Notes: generated by a model from the letters alone, not told the origin. Shown: positions 15,591 to 24,435, counted from the first letter of the stretch. The stretch is DNA of 43,798 nucleotides from UBA1715 sp045615765 (GCA_045615765.1 JAZLFM010000021.1:1-43798), one strand, 5' to 3'. Translations and numbers: made by a program.

Positions 15591-16247
15591 ATGAAGTTCA
15601 AAAAAATTCTCTGTCTATCAATGCTCGCTATGAGCATCAATTCGTTTGCACAACAAACGACAAATCTACCACAACCAAATAAAAAAGCAAATTCAATGTC
15701 TGTAATAGAAGCATTGAACACTCGTCATTCTACACGAGAATTTGCATCTACCCCACTTTCACAACAAGAATTGAGTAATCTTTGTTGGGCTGCGTGTGGA
15801 ATTAGTCGCGACGATAATCACCGTACCGCACCAACAGCACGAAATAAACAAGAAATCCGCCTATTCGTTTTCACAAAAGACGGTATTTTCGAATATATGG
15901 CAAAAGAGAATAAACTGGTAAAGAAAGCTAATGGCGATCAACGAGGACTTCTTGCCAGCAACGGTGCTAATTCTTCTTTTAGACAAGATTTTGTTCTACA
16001 AGCTCCCGTATCTCTTCTTATGGTTATAGATTTCGACATATTTGGTTCAAACGACGAAAAAGCTATACAAATGGGCTGTGTTGATGCAGGAATTGTAAGT
16101 GAAAACATCAACCTTTATTGCCAAGCCGTAGGTCTTGTTACCGTTCCTCGTGCAACTCACGACAGCGACGGCATCCGCAAAGTACTTGGCCTAACAAGCC
16201 AACAATTGCCAATAATGAATAACCCTGTTGGCAAGCCTATAAAGTAA
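15591..16247 (+). CDS. Exported nitroreductase-family flavoprotein
   Basis: 218 residues from ATG 15591, four bases after the previous stop. A signal peptide (MKFKKILCLSMLAMSINSFAQ) is followed by a nitroreductase fold: the FMN-phosphate-binding NTRHSTREF (around residue 45-53), LSNLCWAACGISR, RTAPTARNKQE and the late GLVTVPR segment. Family members use FMN and NAD(P)H to reduce nitro groups, quinones or other substrates, and some (SagB-like) oxidise peptides. Export is unusual because NAD(P)H is cytoplasmic; Bacteroidota do have such exported members, function unknown. It shares a transcript with the LeuA-family gene and ends at a bidirectional terminator. Confidence 0.87.
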   Translation: MKFKKILCLSMLAMSINSFAQQTTNLPQPNKKANSMSVIEALNTRHSTREFASTPLSQQELSNLCWAACGISRDDNHRTAPTARNKQEIRLFVFTKDGIFEYMAKENKLVKKANGDQRGLLASNGANSSFRQDFVLQAPVSLLMVIDFDIFGSNDEKAIQMGCVDAGIVSENINLYCQAVGLVTVPRATHDSDGIRKVLGLTSQQLPIMNNPVGKPIK

Positions 16248-16271
16248 ATAGGAATAACATTTTAGAATAGA

Positions 16272-16307
16272 AATAAAGGCGATACGATTTTCTGTATCGT
16301 CTTTATT
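16272..16307. terminator. Bidirectional terminator between nitroreductase and antiporter genes
   Basis: A 14-bp stem (AATAAAGGCGATAC and its near-complement, one G-T pair) around an eight-base loop. It includes the stop codon of the minus-strand antiporter gene. Confidence 0.75.
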
Positions 16308-17796
16308 CTTTTAAAGACTCATCTATACTTGGATATAATTCCGCTAAATGTTCCGCATTATCGGTTATAACCAACAATGTATCGTTTTCTTTTAAAACTG
16401 ATTTTCCTGTTGGTACAAAATAACCAGTTCCCCGTCGGACCATAATTGCAAGTGTTTTTTCTGGCAATCCAATATTCATAAGACGATTACCTGATTGCAA
16501 CATTTGAGCGGTAATAGTAATTTCCGTTGTAGTAGATTTAATTTCTTCTGGTAAATCTATATCAAAGTTTTTAGGTTTACGTAAACCTGTCGGAGAGTTT
16601 GTCAAATGAAGCATTTTTGCAACTTTTGGTAATGAAGTTCCTTGAACAATTAAAGAAACCAAAGTACAGAAGAAAACAATATTAAAAATTAAACCAGCTT
16701 GTGGTATATCAGCTTCCAAACTCATAATCGCAAATATAATAGGCACAGCACCACGCAAACCAACCCACGAGACAAATAGTTTATCTCGGTAATTCATATT
16801 CCGGAAAGGCGCTAAACACAGAAAAACGCTTAGCGGACGGCTTATAAAAATCATTATTGCACTGATAATCAAACCAGGAATGATTACCGGCACTAACTTA
16901 TGTGGTTCAACCAACAATCCTAAAATCAAGAACATACTTAATTGGAACAACCAAGTAAGACCATCAAAGAACTTAATTGTAGAATTTTTATGTACAAATT
17001 TATTGTTTCCTATAACCAAACCACCAATATATACTGCCAAATAGCAGTTTCCTTGAAGAAAATAGGTTGACGAGAAAATAAAAATACAACTAGAAAGCAC
17101 TAAAATCGGATATAGGGAATCATTTTTTATATCAACCTTATTAACTAACAGAACTATCAATTTTCCTAAGCCATACCCCATCAAAGCACCAATAGCAAGT
17201 TGTAAAACAACCATCATAATTGCTGCAAAGTAGTTTATATCTGTATCATGTTGAATAATCTCCAACAAAGTAATTGTCAGTACATAAGCCATAGGGTCGT
17301 TACTTCCACTTTCAAGTTCAAGTGTAGGTTTTAAACTATTCTTTAATCGTAAGCCCTTGGCACGTAAAATAGAAAAAACCGAAGCCGAATCTGTTGACGA
17401 CATGGTTGCCCCCAACAATAATGCGGTCGTTAAACTTAATTTATTTTCAACTCCAAAATACTGTAATAGCCACCATATAGAAAAACCGGTAAAAAAAGTT
17501 GTTAGGAGTACTCCAAAAGTAGAAAGAACAAGCCCTTTATATAACACTGGTCGGATTTCGTTTATATTAGTATCCATTCCACCGGAGAACAAAATAACGC
17601 ACAAAGCAATTGTACCAACTGTTTGAGCCATAGAAACATTGTCAAATTCAATGCCTAATCCATCACTGCCAAATATCATTCCTACAATTAGAAACAGAAG
17701 CAATGAAGGAACACCCAAACGATAACCAGCCTTGTCTGCTATAATACTGACAAAGAACAATATAGATAATAACAGAAGGACTAATTCTATTTGCAT
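16303..17796 (-). CDS. nhaP2: K+/H+ antiporter, NhaP2/CvrA type
   Basis: 497 residues. About twelve membrane helices span residues 1-390, with the CPA-family motif GATMSSTDSASVFSILR holding the transport Asp, and GSNDPMAYVLT. A C-terminal regulatory TrkA-C (RCK_C) domain covers about 410-490 (ITAQMLQSGNRLMNIGLP, GKSVLKENDTLLVITD). This arrangement is that of potassium/proton antiporters (CvrA/NhaP2), which export K+ and control cell volume and pH. It starts one base after the engB stop and is the last gene of a minus-strand run. The terminator at 16272-16307 overlaps its end. Confidence 0.92.
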   Translation of the reverse strand: MQIELVLLLLSILFFVSIIADKAGYRLGVPSLLLFLIVGMIFGSDGLGIEFDNVSMAQTVGTIALCVILFSGGMDTNINEIRPVLYKGLVLSTFGVLLTTFFTGFSIWWLLQYFGVENKLSLTTALLLGATMSSTDSASVFSILRAKGLRLKNSLKPTLELESGSNDPMAYVLTITLLEIIQHDTDINYFAAIMMVVLQLAIGALMGYGLGKLIVLLVNKVDIKNDSLYPILVLSSCIFIFSSTYFLQGNCYLAVYIGGLVIGNNKFVHKNSTIKFFDGLTWLFQLSMFLILGLLVEPHKLVPVIIPGLIISAIMIFISRPLSVFLCLAPFRNMNYRDKLFVSWVGLRGAVPIIFAIMSLEADIPQAGLIFNIVFFCTLVSLIVQGTSLPKVAKMLHLTNSPTGLRKPKNFDIDLPEEIKSTTTEITITAQMLQSGNRLMNIGLPEKTLAIMVRRGTGYFVPTGKSVLKENDTLLVITDNAEHLAELYPSIDESLKE

Positions 17797-17797
17797 T

Positions 17798-18391
17798 TTA
17801 CTCTTCTACAATAGAACCTATATACTCTAACAATTCTAATTTTCCTGTTCTCTTTTCTGCCGAAGTAATAAACATAGGAGGAAGTTCCGCCCAATCTTGA
17901 AACAATGTCTCTTGATATACCGCAATGTTTTTCTCTAATTCAGAAGGTTTTAGTTTATCAGCTTTTGTCATTACAATTGCCATAGGAATACCTTTTTCAC
18001 CACACCAACGAATAAATTCCAAATCAATTTTATGTGGTTCATGTCGTGAATCTACTAAAACAAAAACACAATCAAGATTTTCACGATTAATAAGATATGC
18101 ACTAATAAAATCCTCAAATTTTTGACGCGTTCCTTTATTTACTTTGGCATATCCATATCCAGGTAAATCAACTAAATACCATGATTTATTGATAAGAAAG
18201 TGATTTATCGTTTGCGTTTTTCCTGGTGTTGACGAAGTTTTCGCCAACTTTCTATTATCGCACAACATATTGATAAGAGAAGACTTACCTACATTAGAAC
18301 GCCCTATAAAAGCAATTTCTCTTTTATCTGGAACCGGACATTGAATATGGTTTGTCACACTTTTCACAAACGACGCTTCTTTTATTTCCAT
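17798..18391 (-). CDS. engB: Ribosome biogenesis GTPase EngB (YihA/YsxC)
   Basis: 197 residues, the standard size. The GTPase motifs are G1 GRSNVGKSSL (around 30-39), G2 region with SSTPGKTQ, G3 DLPGYGYAK, G4 TKADK and G5 TSAEK. EngB acts in assembly of the large ribosomal subunit. It has its own strong promoter (-33 TTTG, 19-base spacer, TATCTTTG) within and just after the end of the upstream radical SAM gene, so it and the antiporter can be expressed apart from the rlmN run. Confidence 0.97.
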   Translation of the reverse strand: MEIKEASFVKSVTNHIQCPVPDKREIAFIGRSNVGKSSLINMLCDNRKLAKTSSTPGKTQTINHFLINKSWYLVDLPGYGYAKVNKGTRQKFEDFISAYLINRENLDCVFVLVDSRHEPHKIDLEFIRWCGEKGIPMAIVMTKADKLKPSELEKNIAVYQETLFQDWAELPPMFITSAEKRTGKLELLEYIGSIVEE

Positions 18392-18409
18392 ATCAACGAA
18401 TTTTATTTA

Positions 18410-18440
18410 CAAAGATAGAATTAAAATCTATCACCTCAAA
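18410..18440 (-). promoter_or_regulatory. Promoter of engB
   Basis: The minus strand has TTTG (18437-18440), 19 bases, then TATCTTTG (18410-18417), 18 bases before the engB ATG. This is one of the two best matches to the Bacteroidota consensus in the window. Confidence 0.8.
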
Positions 18441-18450
18441 AATGTGTGAA

Positions 18451-19065
18451 CTAATCTTCCCAAGGACGAATTCGATACGATACGCCCAAGTCATCACATA
18501 TTTTCTGACAAAGTTGTTCTTCTTCTTTGGTAAGTGTAGTATCAACTGTTGTAAAAACAACATGAGGAACATAATTCTTTGCTTCTTTTGCAAAATTCAA
18601 CATGGCATCGTATGCTTGAATACCAAAACGACTACGAACCAATTGATGATATTTTTCCGCATTTGGCGTATTAAGACTAATAGAAACAGTGTCAACAAGT
18701 CCTTCCATTTCTTTTGCTATAGATCTTCCGTTTATAAGATCTCCATGACCATTCGTATTTATTCGTACAGGCTTATGGAATTGAGTTTTCACATATTTTG
18801 CAACCTGCAGCAACACATCGAAAGCTTCGGTTGGTTCTCCGTATCCACAAAATACGACCTCTTCATATTCATCGACATTGAATTTTGCAAATTCTTCCTT
18901 CAATTCTTCAAAAGTTGGTTCATGTTGTAACCACAATGTATCAGCTTCTCCCATTGCAGGTTTAGTTTGACGCAAACAAAACACACACGACGCAGAACAT
19001 CTATTGGTTAAATTCACATACAAATTATTATGAACTTTATACAAAATTGTCATTCTTCTTTCCAT
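18451..19065 (-). CDS. TatD-link radical SAM protein
   Basis: 204 residues. The [4Fe-4S] cluster motif is CSASCVFC (Cys23, 27 and 30), preceded by LYVNLTNRC, and followed by GYGEPTEAFDVLL, the SAM-contact GGEP-like region. The overall pattern (NLYVNLTNRCSxxCxFC, IRPWED end) is that of the short radical SAM family often encoded beside or fused to TatD nucleases. The reaction is unknown. No tatD gene is present in this window. It lies six bases after the pyridoxal kinase-like gene, in the rlmN run. An alternative start four residues later (MTILYK) is possible. Confidence 0.88.
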   Translation of the reverse strand: MERRMTILYKVHNNLYVNLTNRCSASCVFCLRQTKPAMGEADTLWLQHEPTFEELKEEFAKFNVDEYEEVVFCGYGEPTEAFDVLLQVAKYVKTQFHKPVRINTNGHGDLINGRSIAKEMEGLVDTVSISLNTPNAEKYHQLVRSRFGIQAYDAMLNFAKEAKNYVPHVVFTTVDTTLTKEEEQLCQKICDDLGVSYRIRPWED

Positions 19066-19071
19066 ATACTT

Positions 19072-19899
19072 TTATTTTAAGGAATCTAATACTTCTTCAA
19101 AACATACTCCATCTGTTAACGGAATATTCATTTCCATTGAACGAACTATACATTTTTTTACGAAACGTGATGCTTTTTCTATTGAATCTACAAAAGGAAC
19201 ACCATTAACGGCATCAGCCGCTACTATTGCAGAAAATATATCACCTGTCCCCGAACGTTCCGTTCCAACTTTATGAGTCTTTATAAAACGAGGTTCTTTA
19301 CCTTCTTCATACACTAAATTGCAAATAAAGCTTTTTTGAGAAACGCCCGTAATCACCACCTTTTTAGGTCCATTACTGGCAATTTTTTGAGCCAATAGAA
19401 TTATATCATTTTTTTTGAAATCACTTCTATATGGAGTATCGGTTAAAATACATGCTTCGGTAACATTTGGGGTTATGATATCAGCAAAACGAACCAATTC
19501 TTTCATACCTTGACACATATTCTCCGTATATGTAGGATACGCTTTCCCATAGTCACCCATTACCGGATCTATAATCACTATTGTATTCTTACTTTTAAAA
19601 TCACTTATAAAATTCGACACTATTCGTATTTGATCAACCGACCCTAAGAAACCAGTACAAATACCAGAAAATGAAAGATTTAACTTTTCCCACTCCGCAA
19701 TATAATTACTCATTTGAGGAGTAAAATCTTCATAATAAAAACTTTGAAATCCTGTATGATTAGAAAAAATTGATGTCGGTAATGGGCAACATTGCACCTT
19801 CATTTTTGAAATAATAGGTAAAGCGACTGCTATAGAGCAACGACCAAAACCACAAAAATCATTTATTAGCGCTATTTTTTTCTGATTATTATGCGACAT
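19072..19899 (-). CDS. Pyridoxal/pyridoxamine kinase-like protein
   Basis: 275 residues of the ribokinase-like (PfkB/PdxK-Y) fold. The N-terminal KIALINDFCGFGRCSIAVALP aligns with the start of PdxY, where Ser near this point contacts pyridoxal; VIIDPVMGDYGKAYPTYT and ITPNVTEACILT are family landmarks, and the anion-hole/catalytic-base motif is ERSGTGDIFSA with its Asp. It probably phosphorylates pyridoxal or pyridoxamine (or a hydroxymethylpyrimidine) in vitamin B6 salvage. A gap of four bases separates it from the MFS gene upstream. The MFS partner raises the possibility that the transporter carries the kinase's substrate. Confidence 0.87.
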   Translation of the reverse strand: MSHNNQKKIALINDFCGFGRCSIAVALPIISKMKVQCCPLPTSIFSNHTGFQSFYYEDFTPQMSNYIAEWEKLNLSFSGICTGFLGSVDQIRIVSNFISDFKSKNTIVIIDPVMGDYGKAYPTYTENMCQGMKELVRFADIITPNVTEACILTDTPYRSDFKKNDIILLAQKIASNGPKKVVITGVSQKSFICNLVYEEGKEPRFIKTHKVGTERSGTGDIFSAIVAADAVNGVPFVDSIEKASRFVKKCIVRSMEMNIPLTDGVCFEEVLDSLK

Positions 19900-19903
19900 A
19901 ATC

Positions 19904-21139
19904 TTACAATTTTCCTTTCAACTTCAAGTAACGATTCAGACCTATTCCACCCAATACCAACAATACAATCAACAAGGCATTTATTTGCATTCCAGATTGT
20001 AGCGAAATCGTATCTTTCATTGTTCCTGTGACCAAATTACCCAAACAGGTTCCCAATGCCAAAAAAGTGTTAAACAACATTTGACCAGTAGAACACTGAT
20101 CTACAGGAACTAAACTATGTACATACCCTATTGCTGCCGCCCAAAACAATCCTAATGTCACACCATGCAAAGCACCAACCGCAACTGAAACCCAAGGATT
20201 TGATGACATTCCATATAAAATCATACGCACTGCAGCTACAAATAATGTGAAAAATATCACATTTTTGGTACCGAAACGCGCAACTATTTTATTTGCAAAG
20301 AACATAAACGGCAACTCACAAAATGATTGTAAAGCAAAAGCAATTCCAACAATAAACCCAATCCGAGCATTCAATTCAAACTCAGACAAACTTGGGTAAT
20401 ACTTAGCACAAATTTCTGAGTAATATATATTTATCATATTTAATATTGGCGCATTAAATATATAATACACAAAACAAAATAAGAAGAACAATAATAACTT
20501 TCTATTACCAATCAACAATTCATACAAAGTTCGGAATGAAGGTGATTTACTAGTTTTCACCTCATGTTTTTTGCTTATCGAGAAGAACGCTACAAACCAT
20601 GAAAAAACAAAAAACACAGAGGTCACAGGAAATATCACCCCAAACGACAAACCTAATTGTTTTATAAGAAATCCTGTTCCAAAAGAAGATATAGCCCACC
20701 CGAACGAAGCCCACAAACGCATTGCGCCATACGACGAATGAACAACAGGTTGATTATTCTTCTCTAAAGCAAAAGTATCAACCAAGGCGGCCAATGGATT
20801 ATATAAAGAAGTAAAGACAATAATAAATCCAAGATAAAACCAAAAACTTCCCGTGTACAAAAAGCCTTCTATTAACAAAGCAGCTACAGCCAACAAAATA
20901 AGGAATATCCGTCGTTTACCATAGCGGTCACATATCATTCCCCAAATTGGCAAAACAAGTAAATTATTGACTTGCTGTACCGCAGCTATAAGACCAATCT
21001 GTACACCTGTCAAAGCACGATCGCGTTCCAAGAACGCATAAAACTGCGTTGACCATGCTGCCATACCAACATACAACAAGAAATAGAGCAACTTTATTGC
21101 TCGAACAGAATTTCTCGAATATCGCTGTTCTGTTAACAT
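19904..21139 (-). CDS. MFS transporter, MFS_1-like/nucleoside or sugar permease type
   Basis: 411 residues from ATG 21139; the frame opens 33 bases earlier but that start lies inside rlmN. Twelve hydrophobic segments are visible. The first two carry AWSTQFYAFLERDRALTGVQIGLIAA and the loop 2-3 motif GMICDRYGKRRIF, the MFS signature. The pattern resembles the NupG/LacY-like MFS_1_like group, but the substrate is not predictable. It overlaps the end of rlmN by seven bases and sits just before the pyridoxal kinase-like gene, which may hint at a B6 or nucleoside substrate. Confidence 0.85.
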   Translation of the reverse strand: MLTEQRYSRNSVRAIKLLYFLLYVGMAAWSTQFYAFLERDRALTGVQIGLIAAVQQVNNLLVLPIWGMICDRYGKRRIFLILLAVAALLIEGFLYTGSFWFYLGFIIVFTSLYNPLAALVDTFALEKNNQPVVHSSYGAMRLWASFGWAISSFGTGFLIKQLGLSFGVIFPVTSVFFVFSWFVAFFSISKKHEVKTSKSPSFRTLYELLIGNRKLLLFFLFCFVYYIFNAPILNMINIYYSEICAKYYPSLSEFELNARIGFIVGIAFALQSFCELPFMFFANKIVARFGTKNVIFFTLFVAAVRMILYGMSSNPWVSVAVGALHGVTLGLFWAAAIGYVHSLVPVDQCSTGQMLFNTFLALGTCLGNLVTGTMKDTISLQSGMQINALLIVLLVLGGIGLNRYLKLKGKL

Positions 21140-22179
21140 TTTTTTCTTTGTTTTGCAGCCAATTGCCCACAAGCAGCGGCAATATCCTTCCCTTTTGAGA
21201 AACGGACATTTACAATTAAATTTAATCCTTTCAGAAATGATACAAATGCATCCAATGTTTGTCTATCCGATTTCTTATATGGCGCATTTTCGTGTGGATT
21301 ATACTCAATAACATTAATTTTTACAGGGAAACGCTTAGTAAATTCTGCTAATTCACGAGCATGTTGTACAGAATCATTAACTCCCTGCAACAAAACATAT
21401 TCAATCGTGATTCTATCACCTGTTTTTTCGTGATAATAAGCCAAAGCATCGCTTAACTTAGCCAACGGATTTGTTTTATTTATTGGCATTATTTGAGAAC
21501 GAAGCATATCCTTCGGTGCATGTAAAGATATAGCTAAATTACACGGAAAACCATCATCGGCAAGTTGTTTTATATTTCTAACAATCCCCGATGTTGACAA
21601 AGTAATACGAGATGGAGCCAGACCTACACCTTTTTCTTCCGTCAATCTTTCAATTGACGACATAACATTTTTATAGTTCATCAAAGGCTCACCCATTCCC
21701 ATATATACAATATTAGAGATACCTACCCCCCCATCTTCTTTCGCTGCTGCATCCATAATAAAAAATTGGTCTGTAATTTCTCCTACCGACAAATTGCGAG
21801 TAAAACCTAGCGCGCCAGTTGCACAAAATGCACATTGCAAACCACAACCAACTTGCGACGAGATACAAGCTGTCATTCTATCCTTTGCAGGAATTAAAAC
21901 ACCTTCCACTACATTACCATCAAATAAAGAGAAGGCAAACTTGCAAGAACCATCTGCACTTTTTTTTGCAGTAGAAACTTTGATTGTTTGGAAATAAAAA
22001 ATTTCCGACAACTGCTCACGTAATTTTTGAGACAAGTTCGACATAGCATCAAAAGAGCGAACTCTTTTTTGCCAAATCCATTGATACACTTGTGTAGCAC
22101 GGAACTTTTTTTCTCCGCACTCTTCCATCGCCATTACCAATTCGTTGAACGAGAGTGATAAGATGTCGCGTTTATCCAT
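21133..22179 (-). CDS. rlmN: 23S rRNA (A2503-C2)/tRNA (A37-C2) methyltransferase RlmN
   Basis: 348 residues. RlmN is a radical SAM enzyme that methylates C2 of A2503 in 23S rRNA and A37 of some tRNAs. The cluster-binding motif is C112-x3-C116-x2-C119 (GCGLQCAFCATG), preceded by the Cys-containing region, and the SAM-binding GMGEPLMNY follows. The second catalytic Cys is in AACGQLA (Cys337), in the normal place near the C terminus. The N-terminal accessory domain (KKFRATQVYQWIWQK) is intact. It begins a minus-strand run of six genes and its promoter box lies 17 bases upstream, partly inside the terminator of the preceding gene. Confidence 0.98.
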   Translation of the reverse strand: MDKRDILSLSFNELVMAMEECGEKKFRATQVYQWIWQKRVRSFDAMSNLSQKLREQLSEIFYFQTIKVSTAKKSADGSCKFAFSLFDGNVVEGVLIPAKDRMTACISSQVGCGLQCAFCATGALGFTRNLSVGEITDQFFIMDAAAKEDGGVGISNIVYMGMGEPLMNYKNVMSSIERLTEEKGVGLAPSRITLSTSGIVRNIKQLADDGFPCNLAISLHAPKDMLRSQIMPINKTNPLAKLSDALAYYHEKTGDRITIEYVLLQGVNDSVQHARELAEFTKRFPVKINVIEYNPHENAPYKKSDRQTLDAFVSFLKGLNLIVNVRFSKGKDIAAACGQLAAKQRKKC

Positions 22180-22196
22180 TTCCTATATTTTTTGTG

Positions 22197-22204
22197 CAAA
22201 AATA
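22197..22204 (-). promoter_or_regulatory. -7 box of the rlmN run
   Basis: The minus strand reads TATTTTTG, 17 bases before the rlmN ATG. The -33 region (an ATTG at 22227-22230) falls inside the terminator stem of the preceding gene. Confidence 0.6.
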
Positions 22205-22207
22205 AAA

Positions 22208-22235
22208 AAGGCATTGTTTAATAAAACAATGCCTT
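22208..22235 (-). terminator. Terminator after the small exported protein
   Basis: A perfect 11-bp stem AAGGCATTGTT with its complement around TAATAA (or TTATTA in the transcript), followed on the minus strand by a T-rich run. It overlaps the rlmN promoter. Confidence 0.82.
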
Positions 22236-22257
22236 ACATTTTTTTATGTACTTTCAA

Positions 22258-22758
22258 TTAAAATCCTGTTTTTGGAGTAATCATTTCTTCAATCAAAACA
22301 CCAACACAACCTTGACTTATCGTTTTTGAGATTAAACCAGTTGTATTTGCTGTTGATTTTTGAGCTGAATCTTCAGGAATTTCAATTTGAATCTTAATCG
22401 TACGAGTTTGAACTACAGTAAATTCAAAATCTTTCACATAATTGAAATCTTTATTATCGTACAATACTTCGTCTGTATCATAGTCAATCAAACGGAAATG
22501 AACAACATTACCTAAACTTGATTCTTCCGAGCAGAATGAAATTCTATAATCTTTACCTTGATAAATGATAATTCTAAATTCTGAAGTTTGACCTTTTCTC
22601 ATCATTGCACTACGAGAATCCGAAGACATGGAATAACCGTTTGCCGATAATGATTGACATTTTTGTTTGTGATAGTTCAAGCAATTATTTTGCGCATATG
22701 TTTGAGTACATATTAGTCCGAAAAAGACTACAAATAAAACGCTAAGCAATTTTTTCAT
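22258..22758 (-). CDS. Small exported protein of unknown function
   Basis: 166 residues. The signal peptide ends near TYA before QNNCLNYHKQKCQ. Two Cys residues 8 apart at the mature N terminus (NNCLNYHKQKC) and further Cys residues (ISFCSEE, QGCVGVL) could form disulfides in the periplasm. The middle is beta-rich (EFRIIIYQGKDYRISFC, FEFTVVQTRTIKIQIEIP). I do not recognise the family. It has its own -7 box (22782-22789) and its own terminator, so it is a single-gene unit. Confidence 0.82.
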   Translation of the reverse strand: MKKLLSVLFVVFFGLICTQTYAQNNCLNYHKQKCQSLSANGYSMSSDSRSAMMRKGQTSEFRIIIYQGKDYRISFCSEESSLGNVVHFRLIDYDTDEVLYDNKDFNYVKDFEFTVVQTRTIKIQIEIPEDSAQKSTANTTGLISKTISQGCVGVLIEEMITPKTGF

Positions 22759-22781
22759 TTTCTTTCCTTATTAAGTTGTGC

Positions 22782-22789
22782 CAAATTTA
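22782..22789 (-). promoter_or_regulatory. -7 box of the small exported protein
   Basis: The minus strand reads TAAATTTG, a TAnnTTTG match 23 bases before the ATG at 22758. No clear -33 element is seen. Confidence 0.5.
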
Positions 22790-22847
22790 GTTATTTTTTT
22801 TTCTCGTTGAACACCTATTCAACAAATATATTAACATGTTTGTAACA

Positions 22848-23183
22848 TTATTTTATAATCATACCCGACAAAACATTTCGTTTTAACTCTTCATTTATTC
22901 TTTTCACAATGGTTGACCTATGTAAAACCAACTCGTTACGAACTGCAGGTGATAAAATTGTTACATATAACATATTACCTTTTACAACCAGTGAAGTTGC
23001 CGCATTGGCAAATACCGGCCCTACAATTTCCTTCCACTTTTGCTTTATAGAAAATTCTAACATCCGAGTAAACACATCCGGATTAATACGAATTCCTTCT
23101 TCTTTCTTCGGAGCCGAATGGTATTTTTCTAACCTCGACATTGTCGAAGAAATCAACCGTGCCTTTTTTGAAAACTCATCCAT
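22848..23183 (-). CDS. DUF721 (DciA-like) protein
   Basis: 111 residues. The KQKWKEIVGPVFANAATSLVVKGNMLYVTILSPAVRNEL region is the DUF721 domain, seen in DciA, the replicative helicase loader or operator of most bacteria outside the DnaC-bearing groups. In Bacteroidota the short stand-alone DUF721 proteins are usually next to recF or smc-like genes; here it follows a Ste24 protease gene by four bases. The first 35 residues are basic and probably flexible. The role in DnaB loading is inferred from the family. Confidence 0.85.
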   Translation of the reverse strand: MDEFSKKARLISSTMSRLEKYHSAPKKEEGIRINPDVFTRMLEFSIKQKWKEIVGPVFANAATSLVVKGNMLYVTILSPAVRNELVLHRSTIVKRINEELKRNVLSGMIIK

Positions 23184-23187
23184 AATC

Positions 23188-24435
23188 CTATTTTTTTATT
23201 GTTCGTAATGCAATTATTCTCTGATAAAGAGTTGGATGAGAGTAGTAGCAAAAAACATACCAAGGATGAGGAGTTAGATTAGACAAACTATGTTTTGACA
23301 ATTTTTTTAGTGCATTCACCAAATATTTCGGTTCATAATTTACGCCTGCAAATTCATCTGCTTGATACTCATTTCTTCGTATAAACACATTGATTGCCAT
23401 TCCAATAAAGAAAGATATTGGTGTAAATAATATAGAGAACACAAATAAAGACACATATGTTTTTTCTGGATCGAACGGAATGCCAAGAACTTCTGAAAAC
23501 AATGGTTCTTTCAAGAATAATCCAAATAAAAACAAAAGCAATCCCATTTGTAAAACCGAAGTTGCAAGCATCATCAAAGTATGTTTCTTTTTATAATGTC
23601 CTATTTCGTGTGCCAAAACAGCAACAATTTCTTCTACCGATAAAGATTGTATTAATGTATCGTATAACACAACACGCTTTTTAGGTCCGAAGCCACTAAA
23701 ATAAGCATTGGCTTTTGTCGATCGTTTCGAACCATCTATTACATATATATTATCTAATGTAAAACCAGCTTTTTGACTAAAAGCAAAAATTGCATCTTTC
23801 AATTCACCTTCCTCCAAAGGAGTTTGCTTATTAAATATTGGGACAAACAATGTCGAATAAAACATATTAATAAACACAAGGAATATCGAAATCGCAATCC
23901 AAGCGTAAATCCAAAATTGTTCACCAAAATACGACACTAAGAAAAACAAACCTGACAACAACAAACCACCCAACACCATAGAAACAACAAATGACTTTAT
24001 TTGATCTACAACAAACAATTTCTTTGTCATTTTATTAAAGCCAAATTGTTCTTCAATTACAAATGTATTATACCAAGAAAAAGGTATCTCTAATATTTCA
24101 GAAATGACCGTCAATACAGCAAAAAATAACAAACCTGAAACAATTGGTCCAAAATTAAATGTTGCCAACCAAGAATCAAGCAAGCCATAGCCGCCAAAAA
24201 CAAACATAGAAATCAAAAACACAAAAGAGACTGTACTCGACCAAAAAGAAATACGAGATTTCGCCAATTCATATTTTTGTTGTTTTTCGTAAGATTTTTC
24301 ATCATAAATATCAGAAACTTCAGCCGGTAATACACTTCCACGCATTGTTCCGTTTAAATACTCTAAAAAACGTTCTAACACATAGTCAACCACAATGATT
24401 GCTACGATTATAAAAAACAAAATAGATACTGTCAT
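23188..24435 (-). CDS. Ste24/HtpX-type membrane zinc metalloprotease (CAAX prenyl protease 1 family)
   Basis: 415 residues from ATG 24435. The frame is open to 24474, but a -7 box (24452-24459) lies inside that extension, so the shorter start is preferred. About seven membrane helices surround the M48 zinc site AVLAHEIGHYKKKH, with the downstream NEYQADEFAG giving the third ligand Glu. The topology and the extended N-terminal membrane part match the Ste24 (CAAX prenyl protease 1) branch rather than HtpX. In bacteria the role is probably quality control of membrane proteins, since CAAX prenylation is absent. It is co-transcribed with the DUF721 gene. Confidence 0.93.
   Translation of the reverse strand: MTVSILFFIIVAIIVVDYVLERFLEYLNGTMRGSVLPAEVSDIYDEKSYEKQQKYELAKSRISFWSSTVSFVFLISMFVFGGYGLLDSWLATFNFGPIVSGLLFFAVLTVISEILEIPFSWYNTFVIEEQFGFNKMTKKLFVVDQIKSFVVSMVLGGLLLSGLFFLVSYFGEQFWIYAWIAISIFLVFINMFYSTLFVPIFNKQTPLEEGELKDAIFAFSQKAGFTLDNIYVIDGSKRSTKANAYFSGFGPKKRVVLYDTLIQSLSVEEIVAVLAHEIGHYKKKHTLMMLATSVLQMGLLLFLFGLFLKEPLFSEVLGIPFDPEKTYVSLFVFSILFTPISFFIGMAINVFIRRNEYQADEFAGVNYEPKYLVNALKKLSKHSLSNLTPHPWYVFCYYSHPTLYQRIIALRTIKK

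Noticed and set aside
22806..22823. Hairpin GTTGAA/TTCAAC as terminator of the DUF721 gene
   Set aside because: The stem is six base pairs and the following minus-strand sequence is A-rich, not T-rich.
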